From positions 211,685-275,684 of the forward strand of contig NZ_FOCT01000004.1 in NCBI RefSeq assembly GCF_900110185.1: a stretch of 64,000 bases of DNA, written 5' to 3'. Shown here piece after piece: positions 1-8,612 of the stretch; position 1 is the first letter of the stretch; each line of letters begins with the position of its first letter. Both the position numbers and the translations under genes were made by a program. Under the pieces are notes generated by a model. That model was not told the DNA's origin and ran no database searches. It saw only the letters and a list, made by a program, of their open reading frames with translations. The stretch is from Nitrosospira multiformis (GTDB lineage Bacteria > Pseudomonadota > Gammaproteobacteria > Burkholderiales > Nitrosomonadaceae).

Positions 1-1
1 C

Positions 2-1195
2 ATGGTAACAGCAGGCGTATATCTGATCGCCCGCACGCACGCGCTCTTTGCGCTTGCGCCGGCAGTGCAGCTTGCGGTAGCAGCGATCGGCGCCCTTACC
101 CTGCTGCTTGCGGGATTCAGTGCGCTTGTGCAAAACGACATCAAGCGGGTGTTGGCCTATTCAACTATTAGCCAGCTGGGTTATATGTTCCTTGCTCTGG
201 GAGTAGGCGCCTGGTCAGCCGCCATCTTTCATCTGGTGACGCACGCCTTCTTCAAGGCTTTGCTGTTCCTGAGCGCCGGCGTGGTCATCATGAGCCTGCA
301 CGAGGAACATGATATTTTCCGGATGGGTGCACTGAGGAAAAAACTTCCCGTCGCATTCTGGACTTTTCTGATTGGCAGCGCATCGCTTGCGGCGCTGCCG
401 CTCGTTACTGCGGGCTTTTACAGCAAAGACCTGATTCTTTGGCAGGTCTGGTCATCAACAGGAGGGAATCCATGGTTATGGGCCGCGGGATGGGGAGGTG
501 CGATATTGACTGGCCTCTACATCTTTCGCGTGGTGTTTCTCGTTTTTTTTGGCGAAGCGAGGACTGCGGCGCCTCCCAAAACCAGACGGCCAGGGCTGCG
601 CATAACCATACCGCTCATCGTTCTTGCGGCACTCTCTCTGGTCGGTGGATGGATTGAAACTCCACCTTTTCTCGGAAATTTAACACTATTTTCCGATTTT
701 GTTCAGCATGCCTTGCCGCCGACCCGGGTCGTTCACGAGGGTAAAAATGACGAAACCCTTCTGAGTCTGCTTGCAATTGCTGCCTCTCTTGGGGGCATGG
801 CATTGGCGTACCTGTTGTTTTTGAGATATCCCGCCTTTCTCCATGGACTGATGCTGATCCCGGCACTGGCAAGACTCCAGAAGTTCTGGCATTTAGGCTG
901 GGGTTTCGACCGTTTTTACGAGTTCATGTTCGTCCGGCCCTATCTCTGGCTTGCGCACGTCGATCAGCGTGACGTGATCGACAATATCTACCGCATGGCG
1001 ATTTCATGCACACTCAGGTGGCTCCAGAAGGTCGATCGGCACGACAGGATCGACAATATCTACAGCGGCCTGGCCGAGCTTTGTCTGTTTCTCCATCGCA
1101 CCTTGAGTGCAACGCAAAACGGACAGGTACGTCGCTACGCGGCAGCGATTGCAGCCGGATCGCTCGGTATTATATTCATGGGGGTATTCGCATGA
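2..1195 (+). CDS. nuoL: NADH-quinone oxidoreductase subunit L (5' partial)
   Basis: C-terminal two thirds of NuoL, the distal antiporter-like, proton-pumping subunit in the membrane arm of complex I. The frame is open to the window edge, so the true start lies upstream. The visible 397 residues hold several hydrophobic segments and the family signature around residues 46-62 (QNDIKRVLAYSTISQLGYM), which carries the conserved Lys and the discontinuous-helix motif. The C-terminal part, corresponding to the lateral helix region, contains a duplicated unit with D-x-x-D-x-IDNIY at about residues 322-331 and again 24 residues later. The stop overlaps the nuoM start (ATGA), as expected for translational coupling in a nuo operon. 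Confidence 0.96.
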   Translation: MVTAGVYLIARTHALFALAPAVQLAVAAIGALTLLLAGFSALVQNDIKRVLAYSTISQLGYMFLALGVGAWSAAIFHLVTHAFFKALLFLSAGVVIMSLHEEHDIFRMGALRKKLPVAFWTFLIGSASLAALPLVTAGFYSKDLILWQVWSSTGGNPWLWAAGWGGAILTGLYIFRVVFLVFFGEARTAAPPKTRRPGLRITIPLIVLAALSLVGGWIETPPFLGNLTLFSDFVQHALPPTRVVHEGKNDETLLSLLAIAASLGGMALAYLLFLRYPAFLHGLMLIPALARLQKFWHLGWGFDRFYEFMFVRPYLWLAHVDQRDVIDNIYRMAISCTLRWLQKVDRHDRIDNIYSGLAELCLFLHRTLSATQNGQVRRYAAAIAAGSLGIIFMGVFA

Positions 1196-2694
1196 TCCTC
1201 GCTGCATTGATTTTCATCCTGGTGGCGGGCGGTTTGCTGTCATGGATAGCGGATCGCTGGCATCCGGGCGCCGCAAAGTGGCTCGCATTGGCCACAGTGG
1301 GCATCGAGTTCGTATTGGCGATATGGCTTTGGCTGCAGTCTGCCAGCGCTATGGCTCTTCCCGCTCACGGGCGGTGGCTTGCCGAGACCCGGGCGGAGTG
1401 GATTCCGCGTTTCGGGGTGAGCTTTCATCTGGCTATGGATGGAATAAGCCTCATCCTGGTCGTGCTGACCGCTTTTCTGGGGATAGTATCGGTGGCCTGT
1501 TCCTGGACGGAAATCCAGAAGCGTACCGGATTCTTTTACTTCAACCTGCTATGGACTGTGGCAGGGGCGATCGGTGTATTCCTTGCGCTGGACCTGTTTC
1601 TGTTTTTCTTCTTCTGGGAGCTGATGCTGGTGCCGATGTATTTCCTGATTGGGATCTGGGGCCATGAGAATCGGCAGTATGCATCGATCAAGTTCTTCAT
1701 TTTCGCGCAGGGGAGCGGTATGTTCATGCTGGTAGCAATTCTTGCGCTGGTATTCCTCCATTACCGCAGTACAGGAGTCCTGACATTCGATTATTTCGAG
1801 CTGTTGAATACGACGATGTCCCCCTCCACCGAGCTGTGGATCATGCTCGGCTTTTTCATTGCGTTCGCAGTCAAGACGCCCATCGTGCCATTTCACATCT
1901 GGCTGCCGGATGCACATACCGAGGCGCCGACAGCAGGAAGCGTGATTCTTGCAGGCGTGCTGCTGAAAACAGGAGCCTACGGGCTATTGCGCTTTATTGT
2001 TCCGCTATTTCCCGAGGCCGCGACTTATTTTGCCCCGGTGGCGATGGTGTTGGGAGCAACCGGAGTTCTCTATGGCGCTTTCCTAGCCTTCGCCCAGACG
2101 GATTTCAAGCGCCTCGTGGCCTACACCAGCGTGAGTCACCTGGGCTTTGCGGTGCTCGGGATATTCGCCTGGAATCCCTGGTCGCTTGGAGGGGCTGTGA
2201 TGCAGATGATCGCGCATGGCATCAGTACGGGAGCACTGTTTGTAATCGCAGGCATTTTGCAGGAACGGACCCACACACGCGATATGCGTCGCTTTGAAGG
2301 CCTGTGGAGCGTCATGCCGCGGCTGGCGGCAATGGGATTGTTTTTTGCCATTGCCGCGCTTGGGTTGCCGGGAATGGGTAATTTCGTCGGGGAATTCCTG
2401 GTGCTGATGGGATTATCCAGCACCAGCAGTGTGCTGGCAGCCGTCGCGACTGTGGTATTTGTCGCCAGCGTCGTGTATGCGCTTGCGCTGGTGCAGAAAA
2501 CTTTTCATGGCGAGAATACGCACGGTTGGCAACTCCGTGATCTGTCCGGCCGGGAAATGGCGACCCTGTATTCAATGGCAGCCATTACCTTATGGCTGGG
2601 GTTGTATCCGCAGCCGGTACTGAATGCCGCGCCAAACACCGCAAATAGTCTGCCTTCGATTGCTGTCACTCGCCATGAGATCAATGTGGAATGA
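1192..2694 (+). CDS. nuoM: NADH-quinone oxidoreductase subunit M
   Basis: Antiporter-like proton-pumping subunit of complex I in the inner membrane, 500 residues, close to the usual NuoM length. I start at the ATG at 1192, which overlaps the nuoL stop by four bases; a longer open frame to 1006 runs inside nuoL and is not used. Many transmembrane segments are evident. Family motifs include FFFFWELMLVPMYFLIG, with the conserved Glu of TM5, and the AQTDFKRLVAYTSVSHLGF signature. The stop overlaps the nuoN start, again ATGA, so nuoL, nuoM and nuoN are almost certainly cotranscribed. Confidence 0.97.
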   Translation: MILAALIFILVAGGLLSWIADRWHPGAAKWLALATVGIEFVLAIWLWLQSASAMALPAHGRWLAETRAEWIPRFGVSFHLAMDGISLILVVLTAFLGIVSVACSWTEIQKRTGFFYFNLLWTVAGAIGVFLALDLFLFFFFWELMLVPMYFLIGIWGHENRQYASIKFFIFAQGSGMFMLVAILALVFLHYRSTGVLTFDYFELLNTTMSPSTELWIMLGFFIAFAVKTPIVPFHIWLPDAHTEAPTAGSVILAGVLLKTGAYGLLRFIVPLFPEAATYFAPVAMVLGATGVLYGAFLAFAQTDFKRLVAYTSVSHLGFAVLGIFAWNPWSLGGAVMQMIAHGISTGALFVIAGILQERTHTRDMRRFEGLWSVMPRLAAMGLFFAIAALGLPGMGNFVGEFLVLMGLSSTSSVLAAVATVVFVASVVYALALVQKTFHGENTHGWQLRDLSGREMATLYSMAAITLWLGLYPQPVLNAAPNTANSLPSIAVTRHEINVE

Positions 2695-4214
2695 ATCCGA
2701 TGCCCTCCGCGCTACACTCCGACTCACTACACTTCGACCTCCTGGCCCTGTCGCCGCTCATCCTCCTTGCCGCAGCCGCGATAGTGGTGATGCTGGCCGC
2801 AGCCTTTTATCGTCATCCCCGGCCAGTCATGATGTTGACGCTCGCCGGGCTGGTTCTGTCAGTTGCGTCATTGTTCCTGCCCCAAGGCCGCGCGTCTCCT
2901 CAGGTCACAGCCCTGCTGATACTGGATCACTACGCATTGTTTTTTATCGGACTCATCGTTGTCGCGACCTTCGTGGTCACGGTGTTGTGTTACCGCTACT
3001 TCGGGGGAGACGAAAGCCGGCATGAAGCGCTTTACATCCTGTTACTGCTGGCCGCCCTTGGCGGTGGGGTTCTCGTGGCAAGCAGCCACTTTGCTTCGTT
3101 TCTCCTGGGTCTGGAAATACTAAGCATTTCGTTGTTTGCATTGATCGCCTATCCGCGATTCACAGAGCATCCTCTCGAAGCAGGAATCAAGTACCTGATC
3201 CTCGCCGGGTTCTCATCCGGGTTGCTTTTGTTTGGCATGGCGCTGGTCTATGCGCAGCTCGGGACGATGCAGTTTGTGAAAATCGGGACAATGCTTGCTG
3301 CGCCTGACGGGGCGCTGGAACTCTATGGGTTGGCGGGACTCGCACTGATTGTGACAGGTGTCGGATTCAAACTGGCGCTGGTGCCCTTCCATATGTGGAC
3401 TCCGGATGTATATGAAGGTGCACCTGCGCCGATTACCGCATTCATCGCCACTGTTTCAAAGGGCGCCATGCTTGCCCTGCTGCTGCGGTATTTCCTGATG
3501 GCGGGAGCATACCAGTCGCAGTCGATTACACTGGCATTGAGCCTGATTGCCGTCGCGACGATCCTGGTTGGCAACCTGCTCGCCCTTTTACAGGATAACA
3601 TCAAGCGGATTCTCGCCTATTCCTCGATTGCACAGCTTGGCTATCTGCTGGTCGGGTTCCTGGCCTTTGATCGGCTGGCAATCGAGGCGGTAGCTTATTT
3701 TCTTACAGCTTATTTCGTCACCATGCTGGGCGCCTTCGGTGTGGTAACGGTATTGTCCGACGGGTTCAATGACGGATCTGGTGGCGAATTCCATGGTGCA
3801 GCGGAAAGGGATAGCGACAGGCTTGCGGATTATGCGGGTCTGTTCTGGCACAGGCCGTGGCTGGCGGGAGTGTTTACCGCCATGCTATTGTCGCTGGCCG
3901 GAATTCCCCTGACGATGGGCTTTATCGGCAAGTTCTATATATTGACGGCTGGCGTGGAAGCATCGTTATGGATACCCGTGATTGCGCTGGTCGTTGGCAG
4001 CATCATCGCGCTATTCTACTATCTGCGTATTATCACAGTGATGTATGCGCCGGGCTTGGAGGCAACCAGGGAAGCAATCATGCTGCGCGTTGTATCACCC
4101 TCCTTTGCGGAAAGTGCGACGCTGGCCGCGCTGGCGTTATTGCTTATATGGCTGGGCATCTTTCCGGCTCAGCTTATCGGTGTGCTTGAAGGAGCGGGAG
4201 TGGATTTGACCTGA
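2691..4214 (+). CDS. nuoN: NADH-quinone oxidoreductase subunit N
   Basis: Third antiporter-like subunit of complex I, 507 residues, normal for NuoN. It is strongly hydrophobic with the canonical LLQDNIKRILAYSSIAQLGY signature near residues 299-318 and the upstream VPFHMWTPDVYEGAP motif typical of NuoN. It overlaps nuoM by four bases and ends the nuo operon; the next gene lies on the opposite strand 70 bases further on. No hairpin with a T-run was recognised after the stop. Confidence 0.97.
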   Translation: MNPMPSALHSDSLHFDLLALSPLILLAAAAIVVMLAAAFYRHPRPVMMLTLAGLVLSVASLFLPQGRASPQVTALLILDHYALFFIGLIVVATFVVTVLCYRYFGGDESRHEALYILLLLAALGGGVLVASSHFASFLLGLEILSISLFALIAYPRFTEHPLEAGIKYLILAGFSSGLLLFGMALVYAQLGTMQFVKIGTMLAAPDGALELYGLAGLALIVTGVGFKLALVPFHMWTPDVYEGAPAPITAFIATVSKGAMLALLLRYFLMAGAYQSQSITLALSLIAVATILVGNLLALLQDNIKRILAYSSIAQLGYLLVGFLAFDRLAIEAVAYFLTAYFVTMLGAFGVVTVLSDGFNDGSGGEFHGAAERDSDRLADYAGLFWHRPWLAGVFTAMLLSLAGIPLTMGFIGKFYILTAGVEASLWIPVIALVVGSIIALFYYLRIITVMYAPGLEATREAIMLRVVSPSFAESATLAALALLLIWLGIFPAQLIGVLEGAGVDLT

Positions 4215-4283
4215 TTACCGGTGCTTCGTCTATTGTCCCTGTCTTGCTGCCTCCTCGTCTGCCTCCTCGCTCGCCTTGGCGTT

Positions 4284-5243
4284 TTATCGTTGAATGGCTG
4301 CGCATGCGTCCGCCGCATCCACGAACTTCCGGTATCGCGCCAGCCACTGAAATGGAATAGGGAATTCGTAAGTATTCTGTCTTGCCGAATGTATCGCCAT
4401 GAGGGCGCCCAGCATGATCGCGCGGCCGCAGCTATCTCCCCCTGCGCGTATATTGGCCTCGACTGCGCTACGATAATCCGTCGCATTTTGCGCAATGTGG
4501 AAGACGACAGGCAAGCCTTCTGCTACGTGGCAGGCGGGACCGAAGCGTGCGGCAGCGCTGACGCTATCCAGCGTGGGCATTGAGAGTGCTTCTTCAAGCA
4601 GCGGTCGGAGCACGCTGCCTGCAAACAGCAAGGCTTCCGTCAGGGCTTGCGTCATTGTCATGCCCTGCAAAAGATTGAATAACGCTGCCGAGGAACACTG
4701 TGCAGCGGCCACCGCCGTTTCGTTATTGTTTGTTATGCGCACCACTTCATCGACCCGCGGCATGAGTTCATCCAGTGTTCCTGTGTGTGCGGCCACCAGT
4801 GATGGGATCGCTGCCAGGGATGGATGCTGGTCGTCGTCCGCGCCGGAGGCCGCCGGGAAATCCGCCGGCTCCAACGGTAACAATGTGCGCAGCGTGAGGC
4901 GAGTAGGGGAATCAATATACCCCACGTATTTCCCGCCCGGCCCGAAGCAGGCGCGATATTCGCTCTGATACTCGACCCGGTTGAACCGTCCGTGCTTTGC
5001 CAGATGCTTTAGCATCAGCAAGCAAACCTCTCCATAGGAGCTTGACTCGCCGGGTGTCTTTCCGCCGTGCGCAAAGTATCCCTTTACCCCGGCATAATTT
5101 GCCTCCTCCGGCTGCAGAAATACGAGGCCGCCCACTGCTTCGATCTCTGCGATGCGGGCAGGATCATAAATCCAGTGCAGTCCCAGGGTGGCGCTGTCCG
5201 CTACCAGCGCGCCAAGAATCGCCTCACTATTCAGACTCTTCAT
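4284..5243 (-). CDS. ADP-ribosylglycohydrolase family protein (J1-crystallin-like)
   Basis: A 319-residue, mostly helical protein of the ADP-ribosylglycohydrolase superfamily. The N-terminus has the family opening GALVADSATLGLHWIYD (residues 11-27) and the C-terminal part has GGDSCGRA followed by LGALMA at 268-281. Canonical enzymes use a D-x-D pair in this position plus an N-terminal DDT motif to bind two Mg2+ ions. Here the second Asp is replaced by Cys and the N-terminal loop reads GESSSYGE, as in the J1-crystallin-like branch, so hydrolase activity is uncertain. It converges with nuoN and precedes a Trm112-like gene in the same direction. The substrate cannot be told from the sequence. 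Confidence 0.85.
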   Translation of the reverse strand: MKSLNSEAILGALVADSATLGLHWIYDPARIAEIEAVGGLVFLQPEEANYAGVKGYFAHGGKTPGESSSYGEVCLLMLKHLAKHGRFNRVEYQSEYRACFGPGGKYVGYIDSPTRLTLRTLLPLEPADFPAASGADDDQHPSLAAIPSLVAAHTGTLDELMPRVDEVVRITNNNETAVAAAQCSSAALFNLLQGMTMTQALTEALLFAGSVLRPLLEEALSMPTLDSVSAAARFGPACHVAEGLPVVFHIAQNATDYRSAVEANIRAGGDSCGRAIMLGALMAIHSARQNTYEFPIPFQWLARYRKFVDAADACAAIQR

Positions 5244-5298
5244 TCTTCATATCCTTTCAGACTGCCTGAGACCAGGAATCCGATACATCGCTGGATAT

Positions 5299-5484
5299 CT
5301 ATCGGCTGATCTCTTCTTCCACCCGCAGCCTTCGCGCTTCATCTTCCAGCATGATGGGAATTCCATCCCTGATGGGGAACGCCAGCCTGTCGGCCTTGCA
5401 GATGAGTTCGTTCTCAGGCTTCCGGTACAGCAGCGGCGATTTGCATAATGGGCATACCAGAATGTCGAGCAATTTCGGATCCAT
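5299..5484 (-). CDS. Trm112-like / YcaR (UPF0434) small protein
   Basis: A 61-residue protein beginning [18 protein letters not shown], with the CPLC pair at residues 11-14 and the ending motif [11 protein letters not shown]. This is the Trm112/YcaR family, whose eukaryotic members activate methyltransferases; the bacterial role is poorly defined. In many Beta- and Gammaproteobacteria it sits between lpxK and kdsB. Here neither is adjacent: the exbD gene lies 83 bases upstream and an ADP-ribosylglycohydrolase gene lies downstream. The second Cys pair of full Trm112 proteins is not obvious; a single Cys lies in ELICKADR. Confidence 0.9.
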   Translation of the reverse strand: MDPKLLDILVCPLCKSPLLYRKPENELICKADRLAFPIRDGIPIMLEDEARRLRVEEEISR

Positions 5485-5567
5485 AATTCAACCTCAATTT
5501 TAAGGTTTCACCTCAATCAGTTGCTTCCAATCAGCCGAGCGTTCCGTTTTTCATCGGGCTCTCAGCG

Positions 5568-5984
5568 CTATTCCCGATTCCGGGTGGTGAAAGTGATGCG
5601 ATTATATCCCGCCATCCGCGCCGCCTCCATCACGGTGATGACTGACTGATGCGTCGCCTGGGCATCCGCGTTGATAACTATCACCGGGTCCACACGACTG
5701 CCAGCCGCGGTGCGCAATTCCTCCTGCAGTTGCACGACATTCCGAAATTGAATAGGCGTCCGATTGATCATGTAGTTCCCGGTCGCGCTGACCGAGATAT
5801 CGATGACATTCGACTGCTCGCCGGATTTTTCGGAGGAGGCTTGCGGCAAGGTGATTTCCAGTTCCGAAAACCTGGAGTAAGTGGTAGTTATCATCAGAAA
5901 AATCAGGATGACAAGCAGCACATCGATCATCGGGACCAGATTGATTTCAGGTTCTTCCTTGTGTCTGCCGCGCTGAAAATTCAT
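5568..5984 (-). CDS. exbD: Biopolymer transport protein ExbD/TolR family (first pair)
   Basis: A 138-residue protein with one N-terminal transmembrane segment carrying the family Asp: PEINLVPMIDVLLVILIF at residues 12-29. A periplasmic domain follows. With ExbB it forms a proton-driven inner-membrane motor that energises TonB or, in the TolR form, the Tol system. The end VMEAARMAGYNRITF is typical of ExbD/TolR. It lies 89 bases after exbB on the same strand. No tonB, tolA or tolB is adjacent, so the partner is not known. In related genomes lpxK follows at this place, which favours an envelope role. Confidence 0.93.
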   Translation of the reverse strand: MNFQRGRHKEEPEINLVPMIDVLLVILIFLMITTTYSRFSELEITLPQASSEKSGEQSNVIDISVSATGNYMINRTPIQFRNVVQLQEELRTAAGSRVDPVIVINADAQATHQSVITVMEAARMAGYNRITFTTRNRE

Positions 5985-6073
5985 GACCAGGATTCGATGG
6001 ACGGAAGCAGTGATAGAAGAAGCAGTTTCAGGTACGCGGATTATGACGGATCGGGCATAGCTGTTCCCAGTAA

Positions 6074-6685
6074 TTAACCCTTTCTGTCGCCATGGATGAT
6101 TTCCACCAGTTTCAATGCCTGCAATTCCATCTCTACTACCAGCTCATCCACCTTGGCACGGAAATACCGGTAAAACATGATACTGGGAATGGCGACAAGG
6201 ATGCCAAAAGCGGCATTATAAAGGGCTACGGAGATGCCGTGCGCCAGTTGCGCCGGATTGTTTCCGCTGACAGGAGTGTTTGAGCCGAATATTTCGATCA
6301 TGCCCACTAGTGTCCCTAGCAGACCCATCAACGGGCTTATGGAACCGATCGTTCCCAGGGTGGTGAGATAGCGTTCCAGTTGATGGGCAACGGCACGGCC
6401 GGCTTCTTCTATGGATTCTTTCATGACTTCCCGCGTGCTGGTGTCATTTTTCAGTCCGGCAGAAAAAATCTGACCGAGGGGAGAATGCTTCTGGAGACGG
6501 CTGAGCATTTCGGAAGACACGCCCGCTTCGCGGTACTCACGCACGACCAGAGGCAAGAGGTTCCGCGGTGCGACCACGTTGAGGCGCAGTGCCCAGATAC
6601 GCTCGCCGATGATGGCTACCGCGACGATGGATGCCAGAATGATCGGCCAGATCGGCCAGCCGGCGGCTTGAATCAACGCGAACAC
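6074..6685 (-). CDS. exbB: MotA/TolQ/ExbB proton channel family protein (first pair)
   Basis: A 203-residue inner-membrane proton-channel protein, shorter than typical ExbB (about 240 residues), with three expected membrane spans: residues 10-28, a pair member around 115-138 and another around 150-172. The family core GTIGSISPLMGLLGTLVGMI is visible at residues 111-130, followed by the ALYNAAFGILVAIPS helix. It forms the motor with the ExbD encoded just downstream. It is transcribed away from xseA, and the 333-base gap between them should hold its promoter. Confidence 0.93.
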   Translation of the reverse strand: MFALIQAAGWPIWPIILASIVAVAIIGERIWALRLNVVAPRNLLPLVVREYREAGVSSEMLSRLQKHSPLGQIFSAGLKNDTSTREVMKESIEEAGRAVAHQLERYLTTLGTIGSISPLMGLLGTLVGMIEIFGSNTPVSGNNPAQLAHGISVALYNAAFGILVAIPSIMFYRYFRAKVDELVVEMELQALKLVEIIHGDRKG

Positions 6686-7018
6686 GCGGGGAGCCTCCTC
6701 GGTAAAAATACAGAAATCAAACCCGAATCAGAGTAGAGCAGGTCTTCAGGAATCGTCTTAATGTAGCTTGCTGCTGTGATTTCAGCAAGGATGAAAGGTT
6801 TTTATTGTCCACAATTGCTGTGGATAAGTTTGTGGGTAATATGCAGATAGAGCCATTAAGTCGCCCTTCCATAACAACTTTTTCTGATTAGACTAATTTT
6901 TGAACTTATTACAATTCATTTTAAAACATGGGGTTATGTTATATCTGGATTTCATGCGGGTTGGCGCAGCATAATATGCTATTTTCGTGATAAGTGTGGA
7001 TTATTGTAAAATGTCAAG
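6686..7018. other. AT-rich intergenic region between exbB and xseA
   Basis: This 333-base divergent gap is clearly richer in A+T than its neighbours, especially 6780-6960. It must contain the promoters of exbB (minus) and xseA (plus), but I could not assign a convincing -35/-10 pair to either. A group of DnaA-box-like 9-mers (listed separately) lies at 6805-6839, with one more at 6995-7003. No open frame longer than a few codons looks real. Confidence 0.6.
6805..6839. promoter_or_regulatory. Cluster of DnaA-box-like 9-mers
   Basis: Three 9-mers lie within 35 bases. TTGTCCACA is at 6805-6813 on the plus strand. TGTGGATAA is at 6819-6827 and is the exact complement of the consensus box TTATCCACA. 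TGTGGGTAA is at 6831-6839, one mismatch on the minus strand. A fourth, TGTGGATTA, is at 6995-7003, just before xseA. One perfect box with two near-matches this close is more than I expect by chance, but binding by DnaA is only inferred. Confidence 0.5.
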
Positions 7019-8362
7019 ATGAACCACGTTCTGGAAATGGGTTTCGAGCGGGCGGTCATGAGCGTGAGCGAATTGAACCGCAACGCCAAGGAGTTGCTGG
7101 AGCAGGCTTTTCCATTGTCCTGGGTGGCTGGCGAGATCTCCAATATCAAGTGCTATGGCTCCGGCCACTGGTACTTTTCCCTGAAGGATGAGATTGCTCA
7201 GGTGCGCTGTGTCATGTTCCGGGAAAAAAACCAGTACCTTGATTGGCAGCCCCGGGATGGCATGCGGGTGGAAGTGCGCGCCCTCGTAACGCTATATCAT
7301 GCGCGCGGCGATTTCCAACTGAACATCGAGACTATCCGCCACGCCGGACTCGGTTCGCTGTTTGAAGCTTTCGAGCAACTCAAGGCGAGGCTTGGAAAAG
7401 AAGGGTTGTTCGATTCTGAGCGCAAGAAACCATTGCCCGAGTTTCCAAAGCAGATCGGGATCATCACTTCTCCTGCCGCTGCGGCGCTGCATGATGTGCT
7501 GTCCACTTTGCAGCGGCGCATGCCTTCCGTGCCCATAATCGTTTATCCAACGCTTGTTCAGGGCGCTGGCGCTTCAGTAAGGATCGCGGGCGCCATTCAA
7601 ACCGCTGCAAGCCGGGCTGAGTGCGATGTACTGATACTGTGCCGGGGGGGTGGCTCTCTGGAAGATCTGTGGGCTTTCAACGAGGAGGTTGTGGCACGCG
7701 CAATTGCGGCTTGTTCCATTCCCATTGTCAGTGGAGTAGGTCACGAAACCGATTTTACCATTGCGGATTTTGTTGCGGATGTCCGGGCGCCCACGCCGAC
7801 TGGCGCATCCCAGCTCGTGTGCCCGGATCGCGCAGAACTAGCGAGACGCGGAGAAATTCTTTGCGGCCGCATGCACCGCGCGATGCAGCGGCGCATCGAA
7901 AGCCGGATGCAGCATACCGATATGCTGGGATGCCGCCTGGTACATCCGGGAAAGCGCATCGAAGCGCAACTGGCGCAGCTTGCGCGTTTGCGCGAACGCC
8001 TGGAAAGCACATGGCTACGTCATGCGAAAGAGAGGCATTGGCGCTTGCGCGAGCTCCAGCAGCGCATGAAGATTGCCAGGCCCGACATCCCCCGGCTGGA
8101 AGAGCGCCAGCAGGAACTCGGTCTACGCCTTCAGCGGGCGATCGCATCCCGGATTGAAACTCTCGGCATGCACTTGCAGCGCAGGGAAGCAAATCTTTCC
8201 CATCTGAATCCGGATTCCGTTCTGGCGCGAGGCTACAGTATTGCTTATACCCCCGATGGCACGGTATTGAGAAGAAATGATCAGGTCGACGTTGGTGATG
8301 TCATCCAAGTGACGTTTGCGAAAGGATGGAGCAAGGCGTCCGTGATGGAGAAGGGCGAGTAG
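7019..8362 (+). CDS. xseA: Exodeoxyribonuclease VII large subunit
   Basis: Catalytic large subunit of exonuclease VII, which degrades single-stranded DNA from both ends together with XseB. The 447-residue length fits the family. An N-terminal OB-fold domain begins with SVSELNRNAKELLE and contains GEISNIKCYGSGHWYFSLKD. The catalytic domain follows with IGIITSPAAAALHDVL, RGGGSLEDLWAFN and VGHETDFTIADFVAD, all XseA signatures, then a long helical C-terminal region. The ATG at 7019 is used, but in-frame ATGs at 7037 and 7058 are also possible because no strong ribosome site distinguishes them. xseB is not adjacent. Confidence 0.96.
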   Translation: MNHVLEMGFERAVMSVSELNRNAKELLEQAFPLSWVAGEISNIKCYGSGHWYFSLKDEIAQVRCVMFREKNQYLDWQPRDGMRVEVRALVTLYHARGDFQLNIETIRHAGLGSLFEAFEQLKARLGKEGLFDSERKKPLPEFPKQIGIITSPAAAALHDVLSTLQRRMPSVPIIVYPTLVQGAGASVRIAGAIQTAASRAECDVLILCRGGGSLEDLWAFNEEVVARAIAACSIPIVSGVGHETDFTIADFVADVRAPTPTGASQLVCPDRAELARRGEILCGRMHRAMQRRIESRMQHTDMLGCRLVHPGKRIEAQLAQLARLRERLESTWLRHAKERHWRLRELQQRMKIARPDIPRLEERQQELGLRLQRAIASRIETLGMHLQRREANLSHLNPDSVLARGYSIAYTPDGTVLRRNDQVDVGDVIQVTFAKGWSKASVMEKGE

Positions 8363-8612
8363 CGGGAATGCGCATGCAGGATCGCATTCCATGACCTTCT
8401 GTCGAGTCTGGACATTCAGCCAAGGGTGGTGCAGACTTGACCGTTGGTGGGATTGTGCCGAATCCACATCGAACTCCCGTTCTATCGCAGGGGAGAGATA
8501 AGTTTTTTCCCGGATAAAAAGACGTTATGGAGATCGTTGCCATTCAATTCCGTTTATATGTTTCAGCCACTGATCTCTGCCACTGAATCCTATCAGCTCT
8601 TTCCACAAAAAT

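Noticed and set aside
1006..1191. 62-codon upstream extension of nuoM
   Set aside because: It lies wholly inside nuoL in another frame; the ATG at 1192 overlapping the nuoL stop gives the normal NuoM N-terminus.
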